A stretch of 64,000 bases of DNA, taken from Acanthosoma haemorrhoidale. Taxonomy: Eukaryota; Arthropoda; Insecta; Hemiptera; Acanthosomatidae. The stretch lies in NCBI GenBank assembly GCA_930367205.1, contig OV884012.1, positions 33,514,796 through 33,578,795 of the forward strand, given 5' to 3'. Of the stretch, positions 36,968 through 46,979 are shown piece after piece (within the stretch, counting starts at the first letter, position 1; each line of letters starts with the position of its first letter). The position numbers were made by a program, and so were the translations under genes. The notes under the pieces are model-generated. The model made no database searches and was not told where the DNA came from. It worked only from the letters and a program-made list of their open reading frames with translations.

Positions 36968-39602
36968 TTATAGCAGGTCACGAGGCCACTGCCGTTTCAG
37001 TCTCCGAGGAGGATTATAGGGATGAGTGACGCAGTGCAGTGACTGTGCTACAGGATTAGGGTGGTTGGAAAGGCTACTGTGGAATTTCGTAAACTTGGAA
37101 GGGATGAGTTCTAGAATGTAGGGTATATTAAGGTCGTTATAAAGGGTTTTGTTGCTGACATAATAAGGGGCATTTACTATTGTTCTCAGGACTTTTGATT
37201 GAAAGGATTGGATACGCTTGATGATCGACTTTTTTGCTGTCCCCCATAGCTCTATTCCGTATGTCCGGATTGGTTTAAGTATAACTTTGTAGATTAGTAG
37301 TTTATTTTCTATTGAGAGATGGGATGTCCTTTGAAGTAGTCTGTATAGTTGTCCAAAGCGTCTGTTTAGTTCTTGTCTTTTTAGTCTCGTATGTGGGTTC
37401 CAGGTCAGTCGTTTATCGAGATGGAAGCCTAAATACCGTACTGTCTCGGATACAGGGAGGGGAATAGAATTAAAATAAACTAGTGGACAAGACTTGCAAC
37501 AAAGGGTGAAGGTAATGTGGGAACATTTTGCTTCATTAACTTTGATCCGCCATTGGTTGCACCAATAATCGATCTCGTCAAGGTGTTTTTGAAGGTTATG
37601 GGATGCTATGTCGGGGTCTGGGTTAGATGACAAGACTGCAGTGTCATCTGCAAATGTGGCCAAGAAGGTATTGGGAGTAGAGGGGACATCAGCGGTGTAT
37701 AGGTTGTAGAGGATGGGGCCCAGGACACTGCCCTGTGGAACTCCTGCATTTATAGGATAGTAGTTTGAATATTCTAAACCACAGCGGACTTGGAAGAAGC
37801 GGTTTGAAAGGTAGGACTGTAGGATTAGGAAAAGGGTCTGTGGTAAATATCTTTTGAGCTTGTAGAGTAAACCTGCGTGCCAAACCCTGTCAAAAGCTTG
37901 AGCTTTATCAAGAAAGGCAGCAGTGCAATACTGTTTGGTTTCAAGGGCTGAGGAGATGTGATCAACAACGCGAAGGCCTTGTTGAGCAGTGGAATGCCGT
38001 TGGCGGAAACCAAATTGGTGTGTAGGAAAAAGGTTTTTGGATTCAATAATTGGAAGTAGACGTTTTAGTAGAAGTTTCTCAAATATATTTGAGAGGATAG
38101 GGAGTAGGCTTATTGGACGGTAAGATGAGGCGTCATTGGGTGGTTTACCGGGTTTGGCGAATAGGACAATAATGGAATGTTTCCAGAGGAGTGGGAAGTG
38201 CGTCGTTCGGATAATGCAATTATATATATAGGTTAGGAAGATTATGGCTTTAGGAGGAAGTTGTTTGAGAATTTGAGGAGTAAGGAGATCATATCCAGGG
38301 GATTTTCGGTAAGTTTTTCAAAAAGTATTTGACCTCAGAGGGATTAACGGCTTTTGGTGGAAGAGAAAGGCTTTGATGAGAAAGGTTAGGTGTGAAAGTA
38401 TGGGTAAGATGCAGAGCAAATTCCTCCGACCTATCCCCATCCGAAGCCGCCCAGGACCCATCATCACGACGGAGCGGATGTGAAACAGGTTGATACTTTA
38501 GGATTTTTTTGGTTACATTCCACAACGAGTTATCCCTGGTAGACAGAGAGGAGAGGTAGGAATTGAAAGAATCGGAACGGAAGGATGCCAATCGCCGCTT
38601 TACCAATCGGCAGTACTGATTGTACGAGCGGCGATCGGCAGGATGCCGGGATCTTTGCCACACTGTTCTGGAGCGGCGTTTGGATAGGATTAGATCTTTG
38701 AGATGCTGAGGTAAACTATTATGATTATGAATTTTTGGGTGACGATGGGGTGACGATGCCTCCCAAGCCGACCTCTGGACCAGAGTAGTGAAAGAATGCA
38801 CTGCATCGTCTAGGTCTTGGGATGTTTTCAGGGATAATTTGAGGTTTACGGACTCTGTAAGAAGCTGACGGAAGTGGTCCCAATCGACTGGGCCCCTAAT
38901 AAATGAAGGAGGAGATAGTTTGTGAATTGGTTTTAGGGAAATGGTTAATAATAAAGGGCTATGATCGGAGGAGAGGTCATCGAGGCGCTTGAGTGAATAG
39001 TTTAGTGTTCCTAAACTGTTGTAGAAGAAGAAGTCTAGGAGATCTGGATTTCGGTTGGGATCTGATGGCCAATAGGTGGCTGTGTCAGGTGAGATCGTGG
39101 AGCAATGTTTCCGTGTGAGTGCAGACAGCAAAGCACGTCCGCGTGTATTAGTGGATCTTGGCCCCCAGTGTTGGTGCTTCGCATTAAAGTCCCCACCCAC
39201 AAGGAAACGATGTCCTATGGAGTCTAGAAAGGAGATGAATTGGGAGTCGGAAATGGATTTATTGGGAGGGCAGTACACTGATGCTAGTGTAAGGGGAAAA
39301 GTGAAGGTGGTTGACACTGCAGTGGATTGAAGGAAATCATGTGCCACCAGAGGAACTATGTGGTGGGATATGGAGTTATGGACAATGACAGCGGTACCTG
39401 CATGAGCTGTTCCATCTGGGTGATCAGTTCGATAAGTCTTGTACTGTCGAACAGTAAATGGTCGTTTACTTGTTAGTCTTGTTTCAGTAATGAGAGCTAC
39501 GTCGATGTTTTTGTCGTGGAGTAGTGCTGCCAGTTCGTTGGTGTGGGTGCGAACACCATTCGCATTCCAAAGGAGAATGGATAAGGAGTCGGAAGGATCC
39601 AC
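36968..39602 (-). pseudogene. ORF2 of the Jockey-like element: endonuclease and reverse transcriptase, one frameshift
   Basis: ORF2 nicks genomic DNA and reverse-transcribes the element RNA at the nick. The N-terminal half (437 residues) is an APE-type endonuclease: ANG at 14-16, TETR around 40, GGDFNAKH at 136-143 and SSDHSP at 211-216. The frame then ends early near 38300 at a 5-nt deletion relative to the 32-kb copy. In the shifted frame the remaining roughly 440 codons are open and hold the KSPGYD region, AFDRVW, NAGVPQGSVLGPILYN and the catalytic FADD motif, then GFHLDKRLTW and a conserved C-terminal domain. Its start is a GTG directly after the ORF1 stop. No RNase H domain is evident. 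Family certain, activity unlikely. Confidence 0.92.
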
Positions 39603-40922
39603 TTATGGATTTTGTTTAACGGGGATAAGGTAGGAGACAAGATTTGTAAGAAGGGAAATGAGAGGGGTAATTAGGGTTCTGAACTCTGTAAGGAATGAGG
39701 TTAATAGGCTAGTAAGATCCGAAGAACTTGAAGGTGGAGGAATATGCGAGATGTGTGGTTGAGGATGGGATTGAGCTTGAGGGTTAACGGGATGAATGGA
39801 ATGCTGGGAAAGGTGATCTTGTGGACAGGGAGTGGGCGGTGCCTGTGACTGCTCTCTGTTACAAACGGCATCGGCAAAAGAGACAAAAGGCCTCAAATTT
39901 CTGGCTGGGCCGCTTCTTGCTGCAAGTTTTTTCTCTTCTGGCTTTCGACGTTGTTCTGTCCTGGATTTCAGCGTTCTGTATGCCTCGCAGCCCTTGTAGT
40001 TGGCTGGATGTCCTTGCTGGCAAAGCACGCATACTGCAGGAGATTTAAGGGGCTTTTTGCACAATTCGGTTTTGTGCTGCCCACTGCACTTAACACACCT
40101 GGGAGGGTGGTGGCAGTAAGATTTTGTATGCCCATACGCCTGACAGTTATGGCACTGGGCGATATCGCGATTGGGATACGGTTTTTCAACCTGTACCCTA
40201 GTATAGTACAGGTTTGTTAGGTCGTATATCTTCTCAACTCCAGGTGTCCTCTCGAGATCAACAAAGAACAGTGGCAATGCCGTTTTTATTGTTTTATCCT
40301 GTTGCCTATCCTCGCGCAACACGTTTGTTATTTGGCGAACCTTGTACCCGAGAGCTGAGAGTTCTTCTTCTATTTCGTCAGCTGGTGTGGTCGGGTGCAA
40401 ATTTCTGATCACCACTCGGAGTGATCGTTCCTGCTTTAATTGGTAGGTGTGGTAGTCTGCATTGGTTTCATCTAAATATTTAACAATCGCTCGATAAGTA
40501 TCGGGAGTGTCTGGGGAAATTTTTGTATCCCGAGAGCGATTGAGGCACGTATATTTTCCGGTACCAACAATTTTGCTCATTTGTGAGCATAGTAATTTGA
40601 AGTTGCTAATGTTGGGTACAAAAAGAGCAGGCGGTTTGGGCTGTGTTGGAGTTTTGTTGACTTCCATTTCTTCTGTTGGGATATTTTTCAAAGCCTCAAA
40701 GGTGTTTGGCGTGAAAAAAGGGGACTCTAAGGCTGTTTCTTTTTTGGATGTGCTGGCCTGTGGAGGTATCTCCTCCATGGAACTAGCTGCAGAGGAGGTC
40801 ATTTGTACGTTCCTATTCGACCATCTTGGTTTTCGCTTTACAGGCGACGGTGTTGGAGTTGGACCTAGCGATCTAGATCTTTTTTTTTTATTTTGAGAAA
40901 TCACTTGTTGATAAAATTTCAT
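39603..40922 (-). CDS. ORF1 of the Jockey-like element: gag-like nucleic-acid-binding protein
   Basis: An intact 439-codon frame encodes the RNA-packaging and chaperone protein of the element. Residues 1-40 are basic. About 165-250 form the domain that usually precedes the zinc fingers in insect Jockey and X-element proteins (RVVIRNLHPTTPADEIEEEL). Three zinc knuckles follow: C257-C260-H265-C270, C276-C279-H283-C288 and C298-C301-H305-C312. A basic linker and a Pro/Ser-rich tail (about 360-400) lead to a hydrophobic end. The ATG overlaps the stop of a three-codon upstream ORF, and the TAA is immediately followed by ORF2. Length and domain order are normal for the family, so this ORF looks functional. 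Confidence 0.93.
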   Translation of the reverse strand: MKFYQQVISQNKKKRSRSLGPTPTPSPVKRKPRWSNRNVQMTSSAASSMEEIPPQASTSKKETALESPFFTPNTFEALKNIPTEEMEVNKTPTQPKPPALFVPNISNFKLLCSQMSKIVGTGKYTCLNRSRDTKISPDTPDTYRAIVKYLDETNADYHTYQLKQERSLRVVIRNLHPTTPADEIEEELSALGYKVRQITNVLREDRQQDKTIKTALPLFFVDLERTPGVEKIYDLTNLYYTRVQVEKPYPNRDIAQCHNCQAYGHTKSYCHHPPRCVKCSGQHKTELCKKPLKSPAVCVLCQQGHPANYKGCEAYRTLKSRTEQRRKPEEKKLAARSGPARNLRPFVSFADAVCNREQSQAPPTPCPQDHLSQHSIHPVNPQAQSHPQPHISHIPPPSSSSDLTSLLTSFLTEFRTLITPLISLLTNLVSYLIPVKQNP

Positions 40923-40930
40923 TTTATCAT
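40919..40930 (-). CDS. Three-codon upstream ORF overlapping the ORF1 start
   Basis: ATG ATA AAA TGA on the minus strand; the TGA overlaps the ORF1 ATG (bases 40922-40920). Such an overlap would place a terminating ribosome on the ORF1 start. Seen directly; function is inferred. Confidence 0.4.
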   Translation of the reverse strand: MIK

Positions 40931-41323
40931 AACAACGGTTTTTAGTTTGTAAGGAAAAAAGTACGTAGCGCCGGTGGGAATCAAGCTCACAACCTCCAGT
41001 GGCGAGTCACGGGTCTTGGCTCTGAGCCACAAGACCGACTGGCTCAGAAACAATTGCACGACGTTAGTGAACGATCCGAATGGTGCTAATGTCTAATGGC
41101 AAAATGGCCGACCTCTCCTCCGATTTCACTTCACTTTTGTTCTGCACAAATGTAATAAGCTATTCACTTACGTGTTGAGGGCTTCCTCGTGACCAGCTCA
41201 CGGAAGTTGCCTGGTAGAACAAAATTTTTTGATGTACTGTGGCCTAGAAACGGTAGAATAAAGTGTTTGAAGGACGAGCGAAGTTGAGAGGTGTTTCAGG
41301 ATGTAGCGCATGCGCAAAAACTG
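40923..41323 (-). promoter_or_regulatory. 5' UTR and internal promoter region of the element
   Basis: This 401-bp leader lies between the target-site duplication and the ORF1 ATG. Jockey-clade elements transcribe from a promoter inside the leader, so this segment should hold it. Visible words are the palindrome GCGCATGCGC at 41306-41315 (like an NRF1/Ewg site) within 20 bp of the 5' end, and CAAAATGGCCG at 41100-41110 (on the minus strand CGGCCATTTTG, like a YY1/Pho site). The tRNA-like segment and T6 are listed separately. Functional roles are inference. Confidence 0.6.
40955..41045 (-). other. tRNA-like segment with A/B-box-like words and a T6 tract in the 5' UTR
   Basis: Read on the minus strand, GTGGCTCAG resembles a Pol III A box, GACTCG lies where an anticodon loop would be, and GAGGTTGTGAGCTTGATTCCCACC resembles a T arm, in pieces: GTGAG-CTTGATT-CCCAC. 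The B box matches the GGTTCGATTCC consensus at 8 of 11 positions. Nine or so bases after the CACCGGCGC end is TTTTTT (40960-40955), a Pol III terminator. The cloverleaf is imperfect and no acceptor stem closes, so it is not a functional tRNA gene. It looks like a SINE or tRNA head captured by the LINE. Confidence 0.45.
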
Positions 41324-41334
41324 ATATGTTCTAT
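41324..41334. repeat. Target-site duplication, right copy
   Basis: ATATGTTCTAT, identical to 36789-36799, immediately upstream (minus-strand sense) of the element's 5' end. Confidence 0.9.
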
Positions 41335-44300
41335 AAAATAATAATGCTACTAATACTATTAATAAAGACTGAAGTCCTTAGCACTGCTTAAAGTACTTTA
41401 CACTGATTGAATATCATTTCAATAAATGTATAAGAAATGAAAAAAATCAGCATCTTTAAATAATAAATAAAATCAGTTGCTTAGGAATATTTTTTTACCA
41501 ATACTTGACAGGAGTATTTTTCTACCAAAAATATACTGTATATCGCCTGGTACCAGGCTAAGCAACACATAAACACCATGATCTTTGTCGGCTTACATTA
41601 GTTTCTTTAATTCCAAAATGGAAAAAATGGTCATCCTGAAATAATCTGCATTTCATTTTTGATCCTTCGAGAGGTTCTTTATAATGTCAGTCTTAATAAT
41701 AGTAAAGCCTATTCTATCAGCACTGTTCTGGTCAAACTTCATTTTTCTCTTATCATTGTAATCGGAAGGATTATAGCATATCGGTTCCATTTTGGCTGCT
41801 GCAAGAAATGTTTTTTATTTGTTCATTCCGAGAAGTCTTTTCGGAATTCAGCTATCGTCAGTTGGAGTGCTCCCAGAATTAAATCTTCACCTAGGTTTAG
41901 AACTATCCTCAACTTGTACCGAACTACACACTGAAAAGTTTCCGACCTCAACATGAAGATGATAATAAAATAAATAAAAGCTAGTGAAATAATAGCTAAA
42001 ATAAAAGCTTGTCATAGTTATATTGGTGTTAAAGTTATATTTCCATCATCTGGATGCTGTTTAGTCTCTAAAATTCGTAATTTATGTTAGCACAGACGTT
42101 TTGATTGTAAACATTATTCATTAGTTCATAATGATAATGTAGATATGTAGTTTCTTTGAAAATACGCCATAAATTTTGAATTTTTTTTTTTTATATTTGT
42201 TGTTTCCTTACAACATCAATCAATAAAAGATCCAAACCAAAACAAAACTTACCCAACTAAATTTTGATACTAGATATATCTGTACTGCCAAAATTTAGAA
42301 TCATGAATCTATTTAAATGTTTCTAACAAACTATGTTTCAAACTTATTTATTTGTAAAATCCTTATGAAAACTGTAGATATAGTATTGTTACATGTATAG
42401 GAGATTAGAATGAACCAGCAAAAGGGTATCAAAATTAGTTTAAATTCTAATTTACTCCTTTAATGTTGGTTTTTGCTTTCAAAAAACCTAACTTCTGGTG
42501 GCTGTTATTCACTCACACTGGAAATAAGTGAATTTAAAACAAATAATGAATATCAATCTATATCAGCTTACTACTAAATCCTATCCTCTCCTTCAGGGGC
42601 CACGAATTATTATAATCAAAGTTTTACGCTCTTGATTATATATTTGGATACATACAAGCCATTGATCTTTTATGATACGTCTAATAAGGAATAACTGATT
42701 CAATATATTGTTTGTGGTTTGGAAGACAGTAGAGAGACAGAAGGCGTTTGATTTTTTCTGAGCATATATATTGGCGTTTAGTGCACTACTACCGAATCAA
42801 CAAAGGTCGTTGTAGGTAAATGTAGCGTGCAAATAGGTGTCTCGCAGCTGGGAGATTTTCATGGCACGGATAAGTTAAAAGGTTGTGTTGAACAAGCTAA
42901 CCCTTAGTTAACTGCTTTCACTAAGCACTCTGGTAGTTCAATGCTTGATGCTATGTCAACGGGCTATTGGCACGAAGAAACTTGCACTGAAATAGGTTAC
43001 TGAGTCCCCTGCATCATACTCAATTAGTTTTGGTAAACAGATTGTGTTAGGAAATATGGTTGGTGGCCTGTAGTTTTGGGAAAAAAATAATTGCGGTTTC
43101 AGTAGTTAGGAAAAAATGTTATATCGAAATATCTTGCAATTTATTTTGGTGTTTTGTTTTTCAATTTTTATAGTGTCAAAAAAACAGAAACTTTTTATTA
43201 AAAAAAGCTTTCAAGCTACTTCCCCTGTTTGGCTGCTCAAACCTGGAACAATACTTAGCAAACTACAATTATTGTAAAATAATGTCCTCTACATCACCTA
43301 AAGTTTGGTTCATAAGAAATTTTGAAATTCACCAAGAAGAAGAAGTCTCCTTGATCTAGGGCTTTATCAAGAAGTTGGCATACCTGAGCAATTTAGGGAA
43401 CGTCTTTGGGAACAACCTCAGATATTCCTTCCTGATTTTAAAAAGAAAACAGAAAAAAATATGTCAATCAACATATGATAGTGCCAAAACAAATATATAT
43501 TATTATGGAGTACGAATTACAGGCGTTTTACAAGTTATATATTAATTTATAATTAAGTTATTGTAAATAACAAGTAACCATAAATATGCTCTGCTTTTAT
43601 TTTGCGATTATATCTATTTACTAACGATTTGTATTGTATTTACTAGGATTGAATGTAGTAACCACTGCTTTAGAACGTACAAACTTGCATTGTTGCCACA
43701 TATTTCACATCGGGCTTGGTTAAAAAATATTTTAATAACAATTTTAAAGCTTAGAAGTTATTATTTTTTCAGAACAGCACTACCTGTGATGCGATATATA
43801 AGACAGATATATAAGGTGGTATTGCTTGAACCACCTGGTTTGTGAAATAGTGAAAAAATTTCTCGTTGCTAAGTGAATGACTCAAGGAGTTTGCTTCGGC
43901 TACTGAGGTTCACTCAGCAAACAGAGCAGAACAAACAGCAGGGCATTCAATTATGTGACAAATGCAACTGCAAAGGGGCCAGTCAATACTGCACAAGTGA
44001 ATATTGACATTCTGCTGGGTCGGTGCAATCAGAGAAAGAGCTTGAGCAAACTGATCTCTCAGCGACATCATGGTCCCACGGCCACAAGTCACCATCGCTA
44101 AATTTAAAATACTTTTTTAGTGAATTTCATTGTTTTTTATATTTCACCACGGTCCATATAGAACATTTATATACAATATTTCTTAACACATTTTTTGTAT
44201 GTAAATACGCTTATATGTTATTAGCAGGATTATGGTAGCGAAATTAGAAAACCTATTGACTCTTATCAATGACGGACCTGATCAGAAACCATACATCTGG

Positions 44301-44569
44301 GCCATTTGTATGGAAACAATGTTATTCCAAGCATAACGCAGGTTTAAATTCTAATTGACTCCGATGCATTTAGAAATAATACATGGATAGTTTAAATAAA
44401 ATTATGTATTTTTGGAAAAGAAACTTACGAGGCTATAAGCCGTTCATTTAATTAAACCTCACTTTCCAGGCCTTTTGAATAACGGTTGAATACCATCCCA
44501 TTAGCGTAATTTATATTTATTATTAATGTGAGTTACTTCTATTCAACTATTATCTACCGAGTAGTAGTA
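41335..44569. other. Long AT-rich intergenic stretch
   Basis: Open frames of 60-91 codons at 41659-41934, 43910-44095 and 44023-44238 are unrecognised. A more balanced patch at 43880-44090 has a minus-strand frame ending in many Cys residues but no known motif. T14 near 42179. Confidence 0.5.
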
Positions 44570-44860
44570 CTCGATCTCCCGGCGTCGAATATTCCATGCT
44601 GTACAGGTAGAAGTTTTAATGTTGTCTAACGGCCCGGAAGGGACAAGAAGAGCATTAATTATCGAGAGGTAAGGGAGTGGACCAGGGAGTGTGGATTAAT
44701 CGTGAGACAAATCACACCACAGGCCTCGGCTCGACAATGTACGTCAGCTATACAAGGCTCTCAGCATTGTCTTCGAGTCCGGCCCACAGGGAGTTACTGC
44801 TTGGCAGGAGTTCCGAAGGGGGTGGGCGGCTTTGTGTTTCCACTCTAAGACATCGTAATT
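44570..44860. promoter_or_regulatory. GC-richer island, candidate conserved noncoding element
   Basis: Complex sequence between AT-rich flanks, including GATCTCCCGGCGTCGAATATTCC and GGCCTCGGCTCGACAATG. The 67-codon frame at 44677-44880 is not recognisable. Confidence 0.32.
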
Positions 44861-46876
44861 TTGAACCTGATTTTGTCTAATGTAACTCGAATATCATGGA
44901 AGTGGTAAATAAATAAATTATAAGATTTACAAAACCATGTTAAAAGTCTATGTCGCCTATAACGAGAGTCGTTAATAATAAGTCGATGAGGTGTTCATAA
45001 ACCTACAAAAATACCATGGTCCCTGCTAAATAACTAAAATCTATCTGAATACCGTATATTCCAAAAGATTTATGATTATCTTTTATTATTCAAATTTTGG
45101 TATCTCCGTAGTAATGGTTGGTCTTACTGGTTTTATGATACTGCCGTATACTCTTTATTACTTGAAGATCTGTACTGATAGTGTTTTCAGAGTACGGTGG
45201 TGAAGCTCCAAATTAAAACTTAAAGTGGATACCCTAGGGTTTCTTGAAATTCTTACTCTCAAGAACAACGTTTATGATAGTTAGTGAGTGGCTGCTTCAG
45301 AGATATTTGTTAGGATTTATGCAATGAAGAAGGTGCCTAGGGATCACATAAGTTTGACCTAAAAGAACAACTGACTCATTGTAATTTTAAAAGATTGGAC
45401 AAAAGTTTATAAGTATGCTATAGCATTTCTCTTTTTATTTTAAATGAAGAAATTGGTTTTAAATTTTGTCATTTTCAAAAATAATTTCATTTTGGATTAT
45501 CGCTTATATGTGTCCCTAAATTGATTAACTAATCCATCAAAACAATAATTTTAATAAAAAAAATAAAATTTTATATATTTTTTAATGTAGGCTAAATCTT
45601 TACCACGCTTCTAAAAATGTGATTTTTTTTTCAAGCCCATATAGTACAGTTAAATACCCTTCTCAGTATATCTCCAGTCACCATATCCTTTAAATCTCTC
45701 CAATAACCAGATCTCAAAAATCAGGCTTGCTGAACAAAGGTGCGGGTCAAGCTCACCAGGTAAATAGCCCTGAATATGTATGAAGACTGAGCTAATCCGC
45801 CCGCGATTACATAATACTGCCTTTGGCTTGAGACGAGCAGCAGGCTTTCTTGCCAGATCCAATAAGCCACTGTTTACTTATTCAATCATCTTTAGTCAGT
45901 GCAATATTGGTTCAAATATTTATCAAATAGCCAAATAATTGCTTTATTTCCCCAGTAGGTGGCCTTATTTTTGAACACCCTGAAGCTACTTTTTTAGAAG
46001 TTTTTTGGTTTTATTTTTTCATAATCAGGAACTTTTACGTTATAACCACTAGCATGACAAATTATACACCGTCTTTCTGTCTGTACACCCATCGTGGAGA
46101 ATTTGAGCCCCTTGTTCGATCATATTAAGGCCCAGTAAAAATGAGGTTTCAGTGGGCTATAGCTACTTAAAACAGCCATTACAATCGTGTACGAAACATG
46201 TACTAAACAAAATGAAATTTAAGGCCAACCCATGAAAAATCATAAAGTATCATCAATTAATTAGTTTCTCTTCGTTTGTGTTTCCTTATCTTATTGAGTA
46301 AGGTATCAAACTAAAGATCAACATCATGACCAAAGTGTGTTAAAATGTGTGTTGACTATAAGATTAAGTCAATAAAATGACAGATATTTTTAAGATAATA
46401 ATTAATGTGAGCAACATAGGACATGAACTCTTTCAATTGTAATTCAATACAAATAAGATCGGTTGAAGGGACAGAACTCTTAAATTTTGTGTAGTTCAAA
46501 CATACTTCATAAACTTTTTTTAACTCACTTTTCTCATTAAAAGTCCTTAATCATTTTGCTTGGCCTATCAACATTTTAGATACGCCGCATTTACAACCAA
46601 ATAATCAATGCCTGTTGATATGTAAAATAGACATAGAGAATAATTTTGAAACAATGTTTTTCTTCTAGAACCCTGCCTTGCTGTTGTGCTAAATCCCTAA
46701 TTCCAAATACCTAAGAGTTCGACTTCGACTGTGTAATCAATGAACAATTTCAAGAAACATGTAATGACCTATAGAAAACTAAACTTATTTTTAACTGTGC
46801 CAAAATTAGTAACATTCATGTCCAACGGTGCTCAAGATGGAGTAATTCGATCTGAACAGTAGGACCTCAAATCTAG
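44861..46876. other. AT-rich intergenic sequence
   Basis: A less AT-rich patch at 45650-45860 carries a 70-codon minus-strand frame without a recognised domain. Nothing else was seen. Confidence 0.5.

Positions 46877-46909
<33 letters not shown>
46877..46909. repeat. A33 homopolymer
   Basis: An uninterrupted A run at 46877-46909, the longest in the window. It lies 58 bp before the target-site duplication of the plus-strand LINE and may be the tail of an older retroposon insertion or a slippage tract. Confidence 0.8.
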
Positions 46910-46912
<3 letters not shown>

Positions 46913-46967
46913 ACCAGGAATCTCAAAAAATCTAGGTAAGATCACCGGATGAACGGAGAAGATTCTT

Positions 46968-46979
46968 AAACCTATCAGT
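46968..46979. repeat. Target-site duplication, left copy
   Basis: AAACCTATCAGT, repeated exactly at 48281-48292. Confidence 0.88.

Larger units (their letters stand above)
36800..41323 (-). mobile_element. Near-complete Jockey-clade non-LTR retrotransposon (4524 bp)
   Basis: Both boundaries are fixed by a perfect 11-bp target-site duplication. On the minus strand the order is 5' UTR (41323-40923), ORF1 (40922-39603), ORF2 (39602-36968) and 3' UTR (36967-36800) with AATAAA near the end. The absence of LTRs, the two ORFs, the gag-like CCHC ORF1, and the endonuclease plus reverse transcriptase ORF2 without an evident RNase H identify the Jockey clade. The 5' end appears complete because the UTR precedes ORF1 and abuts the duplication. 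It is broken by one frameshift in ORF2. Its 3' UTR lacks a segment of roughly 150 bp that other copies carry. There is no long poly-A tail, only a short A/T-rich end. Confidence 0.93.

Noticed and set aside
37689..38046. Minus-strand frames of 64 and 73 codons inside ORF2
   Set aside because: Out-of-frame readings; the true reverse transcriptase frame is open across the same bases.
39076..39633. Plus-strand open frames of 64-84 codons across ORF2
   Set aside because: They are antisense shadows of the endonuclease coding sequence and have no family features.
39821..40896. Plus-strand open frames of up to 129 codons across ORF1
   Set aside because: Antisense shadows of ORF1, which has clear zinc knuckles on the other strand.
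40955..41045. A functional tRNA gene
   Set aside because: The A and B boxes are degenerate, the T stem has a mismatch, and no acceptor stem closes. It is tRNA-like only.
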